Assembly: GCF_041146395.1 (NCBI RefSeq)
Contig: NC_090986.1
Coordinates: 44,366,001 to 44,430,000, forward strand
DNA: 64,000 nt
Direction: 5' to 3'
Origin: Eulemur rufifrons
Taxonomy: Eukaryota > Chordata > Mammalia > Primates > Lemuridae
Within the stretch, counting starts at the first letter, position 1; each line of letters opens with the position of its first letter. Below the pieces are notes generated by a model. It was not told where the DNA came from. It ran no database searches and was given only the letters and a program-made list of their open reading frames with translations. A program made the translations under genes and the position numbers. Shown one piece after another: positions 45,408-56,929 of this stretch.

Positions 45408-45650
45408 GTGGAGCTGATTTTGCTAGATAAAAATACAGAATAAAATACATGATAAAATACAGGATAAAAATACAGTTAAATTTGAATTTCACATAAGCAA
45501 TGAATAGTTTTTTTTTTTTTTTTTTTTTTTAGGATGTAAGTATATTCCATGCAATATTTTGGACATAGTTATATTAAAAAATTATTTGCTCTTTACCTGG
45601 AATTGAAATATACCTGAGTATCCTGTACTTTATTTGCTAAGTCTTAAAAC
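45408..45650. mobile_element. Palindromic non-autonomous DNA transposon (MITE-like)
   Basis: The left arm (TACAGGATAAAAATACAGTT, AAATTTGAATTTCACATAAG, CAATGAATAG then a T22 run) and the right arm (AAAAAATTATTTGCTCTTTA, CCTGGAATTGAAATATACCT, GAGTATCCTGTACTTTATTT) are inverted copies of each other around a GTCCAAAATATTGCATGGAA-type centre. Such self-complementary elements are typical MITEs. Family name not certain. Confidence 0.6.
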
Positions 45651-45941
45651 CCTGAGTGAAGTCTTCTCCTTTTGGTTATCAAATTGTGTGATAAATTAGC
45701 TAAAAGTTATAGGTCCTAAGTTATAAAAGAAATACTGCAATTTAGTTGTAGAATACTACTATTTTCCATTTTGTTGCAGTGACACCTGGGTAGCCATCGA
45801 AAAGCCTTTCTGAAGCTCTTCCTGAGACAGCCTGACATATTAGATATGTACTCTGGTCTTTATTTTTACTGATACGCCTGGAGAATCCTCCTTAACTTCC
45901 CAGTCCAGACAAGCGTATCCAGTGCCTGATCGTCACCCCAC
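45651..45941. other. Unique-looking noncoding sequence
   Basis: No repeat or coding signal recognised. Confidence 0.35.

Positions 45942-45979
<38 letters not shown>
45942..45979. repeat. (CA)n microsatellite
   Basis: A pure CA tract of about 38 bp ending in CGCTCAC. Likely length-polymorphic. Confidence 0.95.
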
Positions 45980-45981
<2 letters not shown>

Positions 45982-47479
45982 CACAGCCCTCTCTGCCCTC
46001 CCTACTAGGCCTGAGGGTAACAGGAGATGGCAATAAAACCTGAATTAGTTTAGCTGGTGGAAGTATGTCTGTGTTCTCAGTTTAAGAGTATCCTTGAACT
46101 AGAAAATCAGTCTTTGACCGAACTAAGAAAGTCCACAGTCATCATTTCCTCAAATTTTTTTTATTTAATTTTGAGTAACTGAAAAATTCACTCAAGTGGT
46201 TCCTCTTAACAGAGGAAAAATGCACACCAAATGTTAATTCAAGTCTCCTACTGCTGCAATAATAAAACACTTCTCAACCCTTTGAGACCACAATTCTCCA
46301 GGCTTCTATCACACTGCCATGTCCCCCTGCACCCCCCATCTGGGCTGGGAGTGGGTTGCTCAGCCCGGAGATGACGGCTGAGTGGCAGCCTATCTCCACT
46401 TCCCTTTCCTTTTCCCTGTTACATGTGTCATCTGGCCGTGTATTTCCCCAGGGGAAAAAAGAAGTGTCAATCATTGCATGACAGGACATCAGTGAGGCTC
46501 TGAGTCAAAGAGAAAGAGGACAAACTGGCATAAAACCTCTTCCCTGCTGGAAGAGCTGGCATTGCCACAGTGACATCATCACCACAGTTGATGAGGATGA
46601 CGCCAAGCTAGGCTGAGCGACCCATGTTCAACAATAATTCTGTGGGATGGGGAAAGAAGTAACGGCAGCCAAAACAGGGGACTCCCCAGGGATCTACACG
46701 GATTCTCCAGTGGCCTCTCTCCAAGAGGTGATTAGAAACAGGATAGAATCAGGACTGGCCCCTCTCCGGTTCTTGGAATGTCTATGGATGGGTTTGGAGG
46801 CCCCAAGAGATACTAAACATTGTGGATATTTTGTGCAAATAGAGAACTGAGCAGTTTATAACTTTGAAAAAAAAAGTTGGGATTTCTTTTACACCTAAGG
46901 AGTGATGTTGCTTATACTAGTTACACATAGAATTATTTGTGTGTCTATAGGGTGAAAAACAGGGACTGTGTCTTCATCTTTTTCCCCAGAATGTAACTGA
47001 GCGTCCAGGCACAGTATAGGCATCTAATATATCTTTACTGAACATAGAAATAGATTCATTTCTGACTAATTCCTTCTTGTCCTCCCAGGGAAGAAGAGGA
47101 AATGTCATCTTCTGACTGGTACGGAGAAGTTTGCTTGACAACATTGGCTAATGTTTTTACTAGTCACAACTGAGGAATGTAGAAATAAAACTACATTTAT
47201 AGAACTTAGATGAAAAATTCCAGATGTCTAGAAGTAGTTTTAAACGCGGTAATTTTTGCCACTTGGAATTTCACCAATGAATGTTTAATGAACAAGGAAT
47301 TTTTTGATGCAATCTTTTTTCAAAATTTCCTATATATGACATTGTCTAATATTTCTCAATTCCTAAATTAGGAATCCATATTTAATCATTTAACCATCTC
47401 AGTGTGTTTTTTTCCTCATGATATTATATAAAAACAATAGGCTTCCAAATATGACTTTCTCTCTGTAGCTTGAGGCTGT
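45980..47479. other. Unique-looking noncoding sequence
   Basis: About 1.5 kb. The stretch 46540-46620 contains TGACATCATC and GATGACGCCA, cAMP/AP-1-like half sites. The 67-codon frame at 46647-46850 has no recognisable protein features. Confidence 0.4.
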
Positions 47480-47845
47480 AAAATTGCCAAAGATGTTTCA
47501 CTGGCTAGCCTTGTACATTTAGTTTGTGCATACAGGTGAATACTTTTCTGTTGAATAGACCCCTAAAGGCCAAGTGGTTAGATCAAAATATACAAAGATT
47601 TTAATATTTTGATCTATTGTGCCAATAATGTCTGAGAGGCCCTGTTTCCCTATAACCTCACCCAAACTGGGCATTATATTTTTAATTTTTGCTAGCCCTA
47701 AGTATCAAAACTGTTATTTCGATATTTTAATTTTGACTTCTCAGATTACTAGTGACATTGAGCTTCTTTTCTATATTTATTGTAATTTGTAAATATTTTC
47801 TGTGAATCATCTGTTCTTATCATTTGCCCATTTTTCCTTTAGATT
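47480..47845 (-). mobile_element. Ancient L1M ORF2 end, antisense
   Basis: GGTGAATACTTTTCTGTTGA, AGGCCAAGTGGTTAGATCAA, CCTGTTTCCCTATAACCTCA, CAGATTACTAGTGACATTGA and TGTTCTTATCATTTGCCCAT are antisense L1 ORF2/3' landmarks in order. Confidence 0.82.
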
Positions 47846-49084
47846 GTTCGTCATAGGGGTCCACCTCCAGAAGGAATCTGTTTTATGGTTATCCACCATT
47901 ATTTCAAGTGATGGAGGATATTGAATTTAAAGTATTTAACATGCATTCCTGAATCTTGCAGTTGTAATGGTGCTGACTCTAGCACCCTTCTGGATGGTCA
48001 AAATACCAAGAACTTGTTGGGAAAGCCACTAGAGCTAATTATATTCTTTCATCCTGATTATTATGATTGTCTCTCTCCCTATCTGCTGCCCACATTCATG
48101 AAAGGAAAGAAAAATATAGGTAAAAGAACACTTACTGGGAAGATAAAAGTTGCAGGCCCTTGGATGTAAGGTAAGATGGCAGTCCATTGCTGATGCATAG
48201 TACAACTCAGCCCTGTTTAATGTAAACTACCACTAAATTTAATCATCTGATGTACTTTATGACAAGCAAACATATTAAAATCTTTTATTACAAATCAGAA
48301 GTTGGGAGGAATTATTCACATTGTGCCGAGCATACAGATGATTATGCACAGCAAGTTACAATAAGATTGAATTTGCTAAACAGTCACTTTATCAATAGGT
48401 GTACACCTATGGTACAAGGGGATAGAAACTAAAATTAAACATTATAGTTTTTTTAAAAATTTAGCATATATTTTCACCAAAAGAAAATTGGATAAGGATG
48501 GATATATTTTTCATTATTCTTTCAACAATACTTCTAAACATCTGGCTAAATTGTGTGGGCCTATTGTATGTAAATTCCTGGACTTGAGACAAAATTTGTT
48601 TTATTGTTTTACATGAAGTATTCATGCAGGTACTTTCTTGGGTTTTAGTACACTCTGTTATTTACCAATCACATGTTTAATGCCACACAGCGTGATCCTG
48701 GTGTTCAGCTTCCACAATGACGTCAGGATCTTTTTGAATGTTTCTCTCTGTGTCAAGATCATTGAGCCTGTTCACCATCATTACGCTAACCAGTCAAAAC
48801 CATAGACTCACGACATAAAGGAAACAGTCTGAAAAAAATATTGTCTCTTTTGCATAGAGAGATTCCAGATGATGTGTTTAATCATGGCTCACATGGGTGA
48901 GTCTCACATCAACCATGACACTACCATCAGGTGTGTATGGACTTGTCCTGGGACACTATGGATCAATTGTACAGCCAAGTCCCCCAGGTTTCTTCACTCT
49001 TATAGGGAGTCAAAGGGAAGGCAGGTACAGAAAGCATTAGGATTGCAAAACAAATTTTAATAAAGGGATGGAACATATCAGGAG
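47846..49084. other. Unique-looking noncoding sequence
   Basis: No repeat recognised across about 1.2 kb except the isolated CRE-like motif listed separately. Confidence 0.4.
48718..48725. promoter_or_regulatory. Perfect CRE-like palindrome
   Basis: TGACGTCA, the full cAMP response element consensus, in otherwise CpG-poor sequence. An 8-bp match is expected occasionally by chance; no promoter is recognised nearby. Confidence 0.2.
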
Positions 49085-49245
49085 AATAATAAATACCAGT
49101 TATTGACCCTACAAGGCACATATAATTAGAGAGATAACAATGTTTAAGATGAAGAATCTTCCAAGAAATAATTTACTAAAGGCCATAGAACTCAGAGGTT
49201 TCAGAGCCAGGATTCACATCTCTGCTGTTTCAGTGCCTCTTGTGA
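49085..49245 (-). mobile_element. MIR fragment, antisense
   Basis: TTTAAGATGAAGAATCTTCC, AAGGCCATAGAACTCAGAGG and GAGCCAGGATTCACATCTCT resemble reverse MIR. Decayed. Confidence 0.6.
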
Positions 49246-49684
49246 ATTTTGGTCCTCAAGAGTTTGGGAAGATAAAAATTCATCTCATTCCTGATCCTCA
49301 CTTGAAATGAACATGTTGCAAATTTTAGGGCAAGAAACCACTAAAATGATCTGTATGCCGGGCTTTAAAAGATCCAGATGTGCTAAAAATTCAAATTACA
49401 AAACAGATTAATTAGGAATATTTTTTACATGTTAATAGCAATACCAGGGAACCAGAAAAGCCCTGGGGATAAAAAGGTTTGAGCAGTGAGTCAGCACACC
49501 TGGATCAGAGCATCTCCACTGTGAATCAGGCTTTCTTGGGAAAATAGATCCATGGAGATGAAGTTCTTGTGAGCTCCTCTCTACATCTGCTGATTTCTGT
49601 CTTTCAGAAATAATTATATTCTCCCACCTAAGTTAAAAGACCTAATTGGAATTGTGTGCTTATTATCATTATAGTCAGTCATCG

Positions 49685-49760
49685 ACTCTTTCATTCAGCG
49701 GATATTTATTGAGCAACAACTATATGCCAGGCACTATTCAAATGTATATCAATGAACTAA
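49685..49760 (-). mobile_element. L2 3'-terminal fragment, antisense
   Basis: TTCATTCAGCGGATATTTAT, TGAGCAACAACTATATGCCA and GGCACTATTCAAATGTAT are the reverse complement of the L2 3' terminus. Short. Confidence 0.7.
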
Positions 49761-51473
49761 CAGCTTTTCCTCAGCGTGATGTTAATTTGCTATTTTTCAT
49801 CATATTTAAGACTAAATCGATTCACTTCACAATAAAGGTAGAGAAATATAAAGAAGAAAAAATGTACCTACTTTCACCTCTCTAGTTTAAAACATGTCTA
49901 TAATAAAAACCAAGATGAACTTTTTTTCTTCCATCTTACCAACTCATTTATAATATGGAGTTTTATAATTTTTAGAATGAGAAAGGAACAGAGAGAGAAT
50001 CAGGAAGCGAAAATGAAGAGGGCATCCGAATGAGTCTGTAAACTAGTTTTCAACTACTTAGATAATTCTAAATAGAACTCAAATTACAAAAACTGGAAGT
50101 AGTGAGTAATCACTACTTTCTGTTTATCCTATGTCTTCAAGGCCACCAATGCCCTATTCAACCTGATAGTGAAGATGATCTACAATATCACGTGTGCCCT
50201 GTGGTGGCCAGCATTTAAAACATATAGACACAGGCTGAGATTAAAGTATAAATAAATAGTTCCCCATTCCTTTTGTATTACACACTGGACAAATCCTCAG
50301 AACAAGTGTTGGAAAGAGACATCTGATGGTGTCATTCAGTGAGCTTCTCTGTTCACAGTCCTACACTAATTTTAAGCTAAGTAAGGGTGAAGAAATTAGA
50401 TTAGAAACCTGGTTCTGAAACTATCATACATCCAAAACACAAATGAAGTAATGGAACCCAGCTGGCCATAGAAGAATTTAAAAATCTCTACTGACTAAAA
50501 GAAAATGGAGAAATATTGGTTGGTAGAAGCAATGTGCTAACCAGTCCAAAAGCTTCTACTCGGGGAACAAAGGAGAAGCAGCCATTTAAAATGGTACTTT
50601 GTGTCAGTAAGTTTATTAAATAGGAAGACTGGCAGTCCTGGGTAAAAGTAGACTGTCCATCCAATTAAATTACAGAATATTAAAAAGGTCAAAGCAATAT
50701 AGAAGTCCTCTAATTCATAGAAAACACTAAAATTCTGATTTCTCATACTCCTGACAAAGATTGTAATTGCGATTTGAAAAGGGTAAAATATTTATCTAGT
50801 CCTTTGACAAAGATTGAAATGAGAATGTGACTGGTCACAAATGTAACCTCACAAATGTAATGTGAAAACTAATTGTGAAAAAAAAAAAAAAGGCTGAACC
50901 CGTGTACCTATTTCTTTTGTCTCTGCAAGGAGGATCACAAGATGGTTATAATAAAACCATTTATATTTTTAATCTTTTAATATACATTGAGACATTATCT
51001 GCTTATGCATAATATTATATTACTTAGTTAAAGTCTCCATGAGCTTCCGTATCACGTAAGCATTGACTCTTCCTCTATTCTGTGGATCATTTTGTGGTTT
51101 TCTGTCAAGATTTAGTTTACTTCAGACACTGCTAAAGATATTCAAGAATGGGAGCCTGGTATGTGCATCCAATCTTTCTAAAGGATATGGAGTATAAATT
51201 GCAACATGTGTGCAATAATGGTGTGACTTTGTTTGTAATAAACATTTAAAATGACCGACTTTCTCATAAATACACTAAGTAGGATGATCTATGAGATTTC
51301 TAATTTATTCTTGTTTAAAATTTAACCATGCTTTTTTAAAGCATATCAATTTTGTTAATACCATGTAATTAAAACATGTCAGTGCACAGCAAGTTTTAGT
51401 CTAAATTAATGACTATGAGAATTATTTTAATTAAATAACCAATTATAGAAAAATCGCAAGCATGAGAGCTGAC

Positions 51474-51496
51474 ATTTAAATGAATTTCATTTAAAT
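51474..51496. repeat. Short perfect inverted repeat
   Basis: ATTTAAATGA and TCATTTAAAT separated by ATT. Each arm holds ATTTAAAT with POU/homeodomain-like character. Could be chance in AT-rich DNA. Confidence 0.6.
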
Positions 51497-51799
51497 TGCT
51501 TCTTAACATTGTCCCATCTAGGACACTAATGCAAAATGAACTATTGTATCAACTTAGATTATCACTATTTTTGTATGCACATAATGTATTCATATTCAAT
51601 CACTGGAACTGAGTAGAATATTTGGTATTGATCTAAAACTTCTATTAATAAAAACACAACAGAATGAGCTAAAGTAAAAACAAATCATCTTTCTTTTTTT
51701 TTTAAAAAATATGGACTTCTAAATGCTATTATAATTCTCACGGGAAAAAAATGTTTACGCATTTGGGAATTATACCTAATTAAATCAGGAGAGTTTGAG

Positions 51800-51817
51800 A
51801 TCCACTTTAAAGTGGAT
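51800..51817. promoter_or_regulatory. 18-bp palindrome with paired NKX2-like sites
   Basis: ATCCACTTTAAAGTGGAT is perfectly self-complementary. Each arm carries CCACTT / AAGTGG, the core bound by NK2-class homeodomain proteins (and resembling a T-box half site). Function is inferred from the motif only. Confidence 0.3.
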
Positions 51818-53639
51818 GTGCATATACAACTTTGCTGCCCGGCACATAGTGGGGCTCCATAAGTGCTGGTGATCAGTGATGATGTATGTGTTTCTTTGTC
51901 TTCTTTGCTTTTTTCAAATGTGCTGCTGTGGCATATGGCTTCCCTTTAAGAATCAGGCAATTCAAGACCTTTATTAGATAAGAAGGTTACCTGTTTAGGG
52001 AGAATTTAGTTGGATATCTGTTTATATGTTTGCATTTGTCTATACAGCTCCAACACTACAATGTCATTTTCTCTAAAATTTTGCTACTATTTATTAATAT
52101 TTAAGTTTTGCTATTTATTTCATATTCATTCTTCCACAAATTAATGGATATTTTTTAAAAAGCTAAACCTATTATAACTTTGCCCACTAAAAACCTTTAA
52201 CTTTACAAAACTTTAAAATTCTATTAAGTGAGAGAGAATTCTTTTCAAGTCTCTTCTGGGAGAAGAGAAGAATGCCTGAACAAAAGGCAAATTTATCCCA
52301 ATTGTGCTGCCTTATTTATTGTGAAATGCAAGTATGGAAGGAAATATATAGAATGAGTTAAAGTTTTGTTTATATATGAAATGAAACTGAATATATTTTG
52401 ATTGATTGCCAAACTCTCAGTAAGATTTTAAAGGAAGTGTTTTATCTATGTACACCAATTACTCCTTTATTTGCTGCCCTATCACACAGCTTGATACAAA
52501 AATTATGATTCTAACTGGACTACTAATGCCTTTTTAATTTATTTTTTTCTAATATTAGTTTTATACATCCCTTTGGGGAAAAATCTTATTTATTTAGTAG
52601 TTTGCAATTTATAATAAAAGGAGCTTTCCTCATGTTTTGCTGGAAAAAGAAGCAACCATACTTAGATTTGACTAATTGTTCTTCTTCATTGGAATGGATT
52701 ACAGTATGTGGCTTTATTATGTTCATATTTGCAAACTTCACTTTTTTGTCTTCAAAAACTATTTAATATCAGAAAAATGAGAGTATTTTTCTACACATTT
52801 TGTCTTGCTATCACTTTAAAAATAAAGAGGAAAAGAAAAGGCTACTGCATTTGTTGTTCATTGATTAACCAGTAATGTTATGTATAAATAATGTATCTGA
52901 CAGTATGGCAGCCCACTTGGGACATTATGCCATTTACTACAAAATAGGATGCAACATACAACTGAGCAGTGAGAACAAATTAAACATCTTTCCTTGGTAA
53001 CTTTAGCATTTTTATTAGGTGATAAACATCACAGTGAGAGGAAAGCAGATGTAGTTATTTCAGTAATATTAACCTTAATCGAAAGCTAACTTGACATATA
53101 GCATAATACTTTTGCTATATAAAATTTTGTCCAATAACAATGGAAACCAAATCTTCCAAGGTCATTAAGAGATAATATCTGTAAAAATGAATGACTATCT
53201 TGTGTAAAATTTCATCTATAGCTAGTGAATTGTATTATTAATATTGACAAAAAAATTTTAAACATAAATCTAGTGTCCTATAAGCATAAAAAATGCCTAA
53301 ATATTTTCAATGTCATATTTCTTTTACCTTAACAAATCTGTCTTATAGTGTTATTTGACTATGTGTGAATTTCATTCCTTCAGGGCTATGTTAATATAAT
53401 CCCCAAACTCTTTTAGAAGCAAGTAAATAGTGAATAAAATTAAGAGCAGTTATGTAATTAGCAATCGACATCCATCTTTCTTCCTTTCTTGTTTTATTCC
53501 ATCATTTACTCATGCGGATACAGAGCTGAAAAACCCAGTCCTTAAAGGAATTAAGAATTGTGTGGTTGAGAACAACTGTTAAAGTTCATTTAAATTACAG
53601 GATATGTTGTTAAAACAGATCCACCCTTTCTCCCTTGCC

Positions 53640-54309
53640 ATCTGCCTGCCTGTGGGCCTGCCTTTCATTCAGAAATATTTAGTGTGTTTTTACCTGGTGT
53701 CAGGCACTGTTCTAGGAGATTTAGTATATAGCAGTGAGCAAAACAGACAAAGATTCTTGTCAAAGAATGATGATTCCACATCATTCTTATAGACTACCAG
53801 GGAGAAACAGACCATAAACAATACACATAATAAATACAAAAGTTATATTGAACATTATAAGGGGGAAAGTGCCATGAAAAAAAGGAAACGAAAGTAAATG
53901 AGAGTAAAAGGACAGGGGAAGAGATGAAAGTGGGTGTCAGGGTAGGTCTCATTGAGGAGAGGAAACCTGAGCAAAGATTGAAGGTGGTTAGAAATTAACC
54001 TTACCTGGGAGGAAAGTGAACCAGGCAGAGAAAACAACCTGTACAATGTTCCTAAATTAGGATTCTGCCTAGTGTGTCCAAGGAACTGTAAGGAAGCCGA
54101 TGAGGCTGGAACAGAGTAAGCAAGGAGAATTCTGAGAGGAGCTGGGATACCAGATCATGGAAGGCCTTATGGGCCATTGCAAGAAATCTTGCATTTGTAA
54201 GAAATGGGGAGCCAGGGCTGTAAGCAGGGCATTGGCATAACCTGACTTATGTGTATAGAATCGCCCTGCCTTCTCCACCGGCAATTCATTGTAGGTGATT
54301 ACTAGCATA
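53640..54309 (-). mobile_element. Long L2 LINE, 3' part, antisense
   Basis: GTCAGGCACTGTTCTAGGAG, AGCAGTGAGCAAAACAGACA, CCAGGCAGAGAAAACAACCT, CCAAGGAACTGTAAGGAAGC, ATACCAGATCATGGAAGGCC and GGCATAACCTGACTTATG run through the antisense L2 3' UTR and ORF end in order. It continues beyond the MaLR LTR at 54310. The minus-strand frames 53855-54046 and 54069-54308 keep fragments of the L2 ORF2 C-terminus. Confidence 0.88.
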
Positions 54310-54684
54310 TGAATCTGCTAGAGCTGCCATAACAGAATATCACCGACTGGGTGGCTTAAACAACAGAAATTTATTTTCTCACAGTTCTGAAGTTTAAAAG
54401 TCCAAGAACAAGATGCTGGCTAGGTTGTTTTATGGTGAGGCCTCTCTCCTTGGCGTGCAGGTGGCCACCTCCTTGTTGTGTCTTCTCATTGCCTTTTCTG
54501 TGTGTGCTCACTCCTAATGTCACTTCTTCTTATAAGGATGCCAGTCCTATTGATGATGGCCTCACCCTAATGACTTCATTTAATCTTAATTACCTTCTTG
54601 AAGGTCTTATCTCTTCTATAGTCTCACATTGGGGGGTAAGGTTTGACATATGAATTTGGTGGGGACACAATTTAGTCTATAACA
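54310..54684 (-). mobile_element. MaLR LTR (MLT1-like) nested in L2
   Basis: AGAGCTGCCATAACAGAATA, GACTGGGTGGCTTAAACAAC, AGAAATTTATTTTCTCACAG, CTTATAAGGATGCCAGTCCT, TTTAATCTTAATTACCTTCT and GTCTATAACA are reverse MLT1 landmarks in order. The L2 resumes directly to the right, showing the LTR is a later insertion. Confidence 0.92.
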
Positions 54685-55830
54685 AAGGATAAAAGAAATG
54701 AGATGATTACAGCAAATCAGGCAAAGAATGATGGCTGCTCAAATCATGATTGTGATAGTGAAGAAGGTGAAATGTGATTAAATCCTAGCAATATTTTGAA
54801 GATTGACCTGAAAAGATTTCCTGATTCACTGGAAGTAAGGCATGAGCGAGAAAATTAAGGTAAGGATAACTGCAAGATTTGGGGGCTGAATAACTAGAGG
54901 AATGGAGTTTCCATCACCTGAAATGGATTGGGCTGCTGAAGGAACAGATTTGGGGCAGGAGGCGATCAAAAGTTCAGAACTGGACATGTGGAGCTTGAGA
55001 TGCCTATTATATGACCCAGTGCAAATGTCATAGAGGCAGTCAGATTTATCAGTGTGGAGAGAGGTGTGAAATGAAAACAGAAATTTGGGAGTCTTTGGCA
55101 TATAGGTGGCATTTAAAGCCACGAGACTAGAGAAAGCAAAAGAGTACGTTTGGATGGGGACAAGACAAGTCCAAGTACCTGTGCTCCACACTTAAATCTG
55201 GGGAAGGAAAAGAACCAGCAAAAAAGAGTGAAGAGACAAGAGACCAGGAGAGTGGATGGAAAACCGATTCAGTGTACAGAAAGCCAACAGAAGACAGTGA
55301 ATCACAGAAGAGGGAGGGATCAATCATGTCAAATGCTTCTCACTAATAGTTCAGTGAGATGAGGGCTGGGGATTGGCCACTGGATTTAGCAACAAGGTCT
55401 TTCACTAGATCAATTTCACTAGGTGAAAGATAGATCTGAATGAGTTTGAGAGAGAATGGGAGGAGAAATCCTGGAGAAAATAAAAGCAGACAACTTTTTC
55501 CAGAGTTTTGCCTCAAAGGGGAGCAGGAAGATGGGGAGGTGGCCAGGGGCAGAAAAGATCAAGAGAAAAGTATATTTTTAGAATAAGAGAAATTACATCA
55601 GGATGTTTATTTACTGATGGGGATGATCAAGTAGAGAAGGAAACACTGATGGTACAGAAGAGAGAGGGAGGATTCCCAGAATTCCCAGAGTGTTGTTCCA
55701 GAGGACGTGAGAAGAGATGGGATACAGGCAGAGTGGTGGGGCTGGCTCTAGATGAAAACACGGATTGTTCCCAGCGGGAAGGCAGAGCATACAGGTGCAG
55801 ACGCTGATAGATGATCAACGTGGTGAAATC
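54685..55830 (-). mobile_element. Long L2 LINE, reverse-transcriptase region, antisense
   Basis: AATATTTTGAAGATTGACCT, GAACTGGACATGTGGAGCTT, GAGATGCCTATTATATGACC, GATTGGCCACTGGATTTAGC, GAGAGAGAATGGGAGGAGAA and TTACTGATGGGGATGATCAA follow antisense L2 ORF2 in order. On the minus strand the reverse-transcriptase signatures are still readable but degraded (see the pseudogene entry). The two parts together give about 1.8 kb of L2, long for this family. Confidence 0.9.
54826..55327 (-). pseudogene. L2 ORF2 reverse-transcriptase remnant
   Basis: Overlapping minus-strand frames preserve L2 RT C-terminal text: DSLSSVGF and SSLFFAGSFPSPDLSV (55127-55327), then NRHLKLHMSSSELLI and ISGDGNSIPLV (54826-55191). 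The catalytic box, YADD in L2, is encoded at 55088-55105 and reads LYAKDS, so the first catalytic aspartate is replaced by lysine, and frameshifts separate the blocks. Clearly dead. Confidence 0.85.
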
Positions 55831-56069
55831 TAAGGAAGTTTCCTTCCGAATGCTTCAATTTCTTTGGCAAAGGAGGAAACAATGGGCATACTTGCTAGCC
55901 CTGAGGTTAAAGCATAAATTGTAACTAAGGATGCTTTCTAAAGTGCCTGACCTCAGGGTGTAGAAAGGTATACAGGTGTTAGCTAAGTGAAGAAAAGATG
56001 TGAGAGTGGTCAGAGGTGTCCGCAGGTAGAGGAGAGCACGTCTGCAGTGATACTAACTTAGATTCGCAC
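55831..56069. other. Sequence beyond the recognisable L2
   Basis: May still be upstream L2 ORF2 in antisense, but I see no firm landmark. Confidence 0.3.
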
Positions 56070-56215
56070 AGCACTACCATAACCAAAATGCTTTCATAGA
56101 CATTTTATCATTTATTCTTCACAAAAGCCCTTTCAAACATTAGTGCTCCCATTTTACGAAAGAGGAAATCGAGGCTCAGAAAAGGTCAATAAATAGGCAG
56201 CAGGAATCTGAACCT
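56070..56215 (-). mobile_element. MIR fragment, antisense
   Basis: ACATTTTATCATTTATTCTT, CTCCCATTTTACGAAAGAGG, AAATCGAGGCTCAGAAAAGG and GCAGGAATCTGAACCT follow reverse MIR. Confidence 0.8.
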
Positions 56216-56929
56216 CTAGAAGGAATTCTTCCTTAAAGATGTATTAAGTACTGAAGGCTTTTTAGATGCTGGTTAAATATAATATTGTTTATCAGAGAAA
56301 ATAATTCACTATTATGATCAAAACAGAAAAAAAGTATTACCCAAATGGGAGGCTACTTATTATGATTAAGCATTGTTTTACTGATAATGATTTCCTTGAC
56401 CAACATACTCTGATAGGTGCTGGAAGTTTTATTTCTCAGAAAAAGTTACACGGCAGAGGAAAGAAGGAAGACATTTTAGATGGATTTCCAGGAGATGTGA
56501 GCTGAACAATTGAACTCAGAACTACCAGGCTCTGAGGCCTGAGAAGCAGCTAATAAAAGACAAAGAAAAACTAAATAAATAAAAAGCTGGGAAAGTACAA
56601 CTATGCGACTCACATTTCTTCTGACACTTTGGTTTTCAGTTACTGTGATAAAATAGACTTTTTTCCAATTTTTCTTGTTCTTCCTTTGTTTTCATTGTCC
56701 CATTCTAGAAAGTCTTATTTAAGAAAGAGAGAGATAGCTGCAACAATCTAGGGTACAGACATTGATAACATAATCCTCACAAATAGGTTGACAGGAAACA
56801 AGTAAATCAATTTGACTCAGGACATGGCATTTCCCCCCTTGGTAGTAGCTGGTCCCCTTCCTTGCACTCAGCTAGGATTTTTTCTTCCATAATCAGTCCC
56901 CAGATACAGAGCATTCCCATTTGTGCAAC
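56216..56929. other. Unique-looking noncoding sequence
   Basis: No repeat or coding signal recognised; purine-rich patches near 56440-56490 and 56705-56740. Confidence 0.4.

Larger units (their letters stand above)
49761..53639. other. Repeat-poor, AT-rich unique block
   Basis: Nearly 3.9 kb with no transposon I can recognise, in a window where most 1-kb stretches contain one. Composition is strongly AT-rich. It contains an A-run (50879-50892), the inverted repeat ATTTAAATGA/TCATTTAAAT (51474-51496) and the 18-bp palindrome ATCCACTTTAAAGTGGAT (51800-51817). No exon or RNA gene recognised; no open frame above ~70 codons. Confidence 0.5.

Noticed and set aside
48718..48725. Isolated CRE palindrome as evidence of a promoter
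   Set aside because: One 8-bp motif is expected about once per window of this size by chance and nothing else there looks like a promoter; kept only as a low-confidence site.
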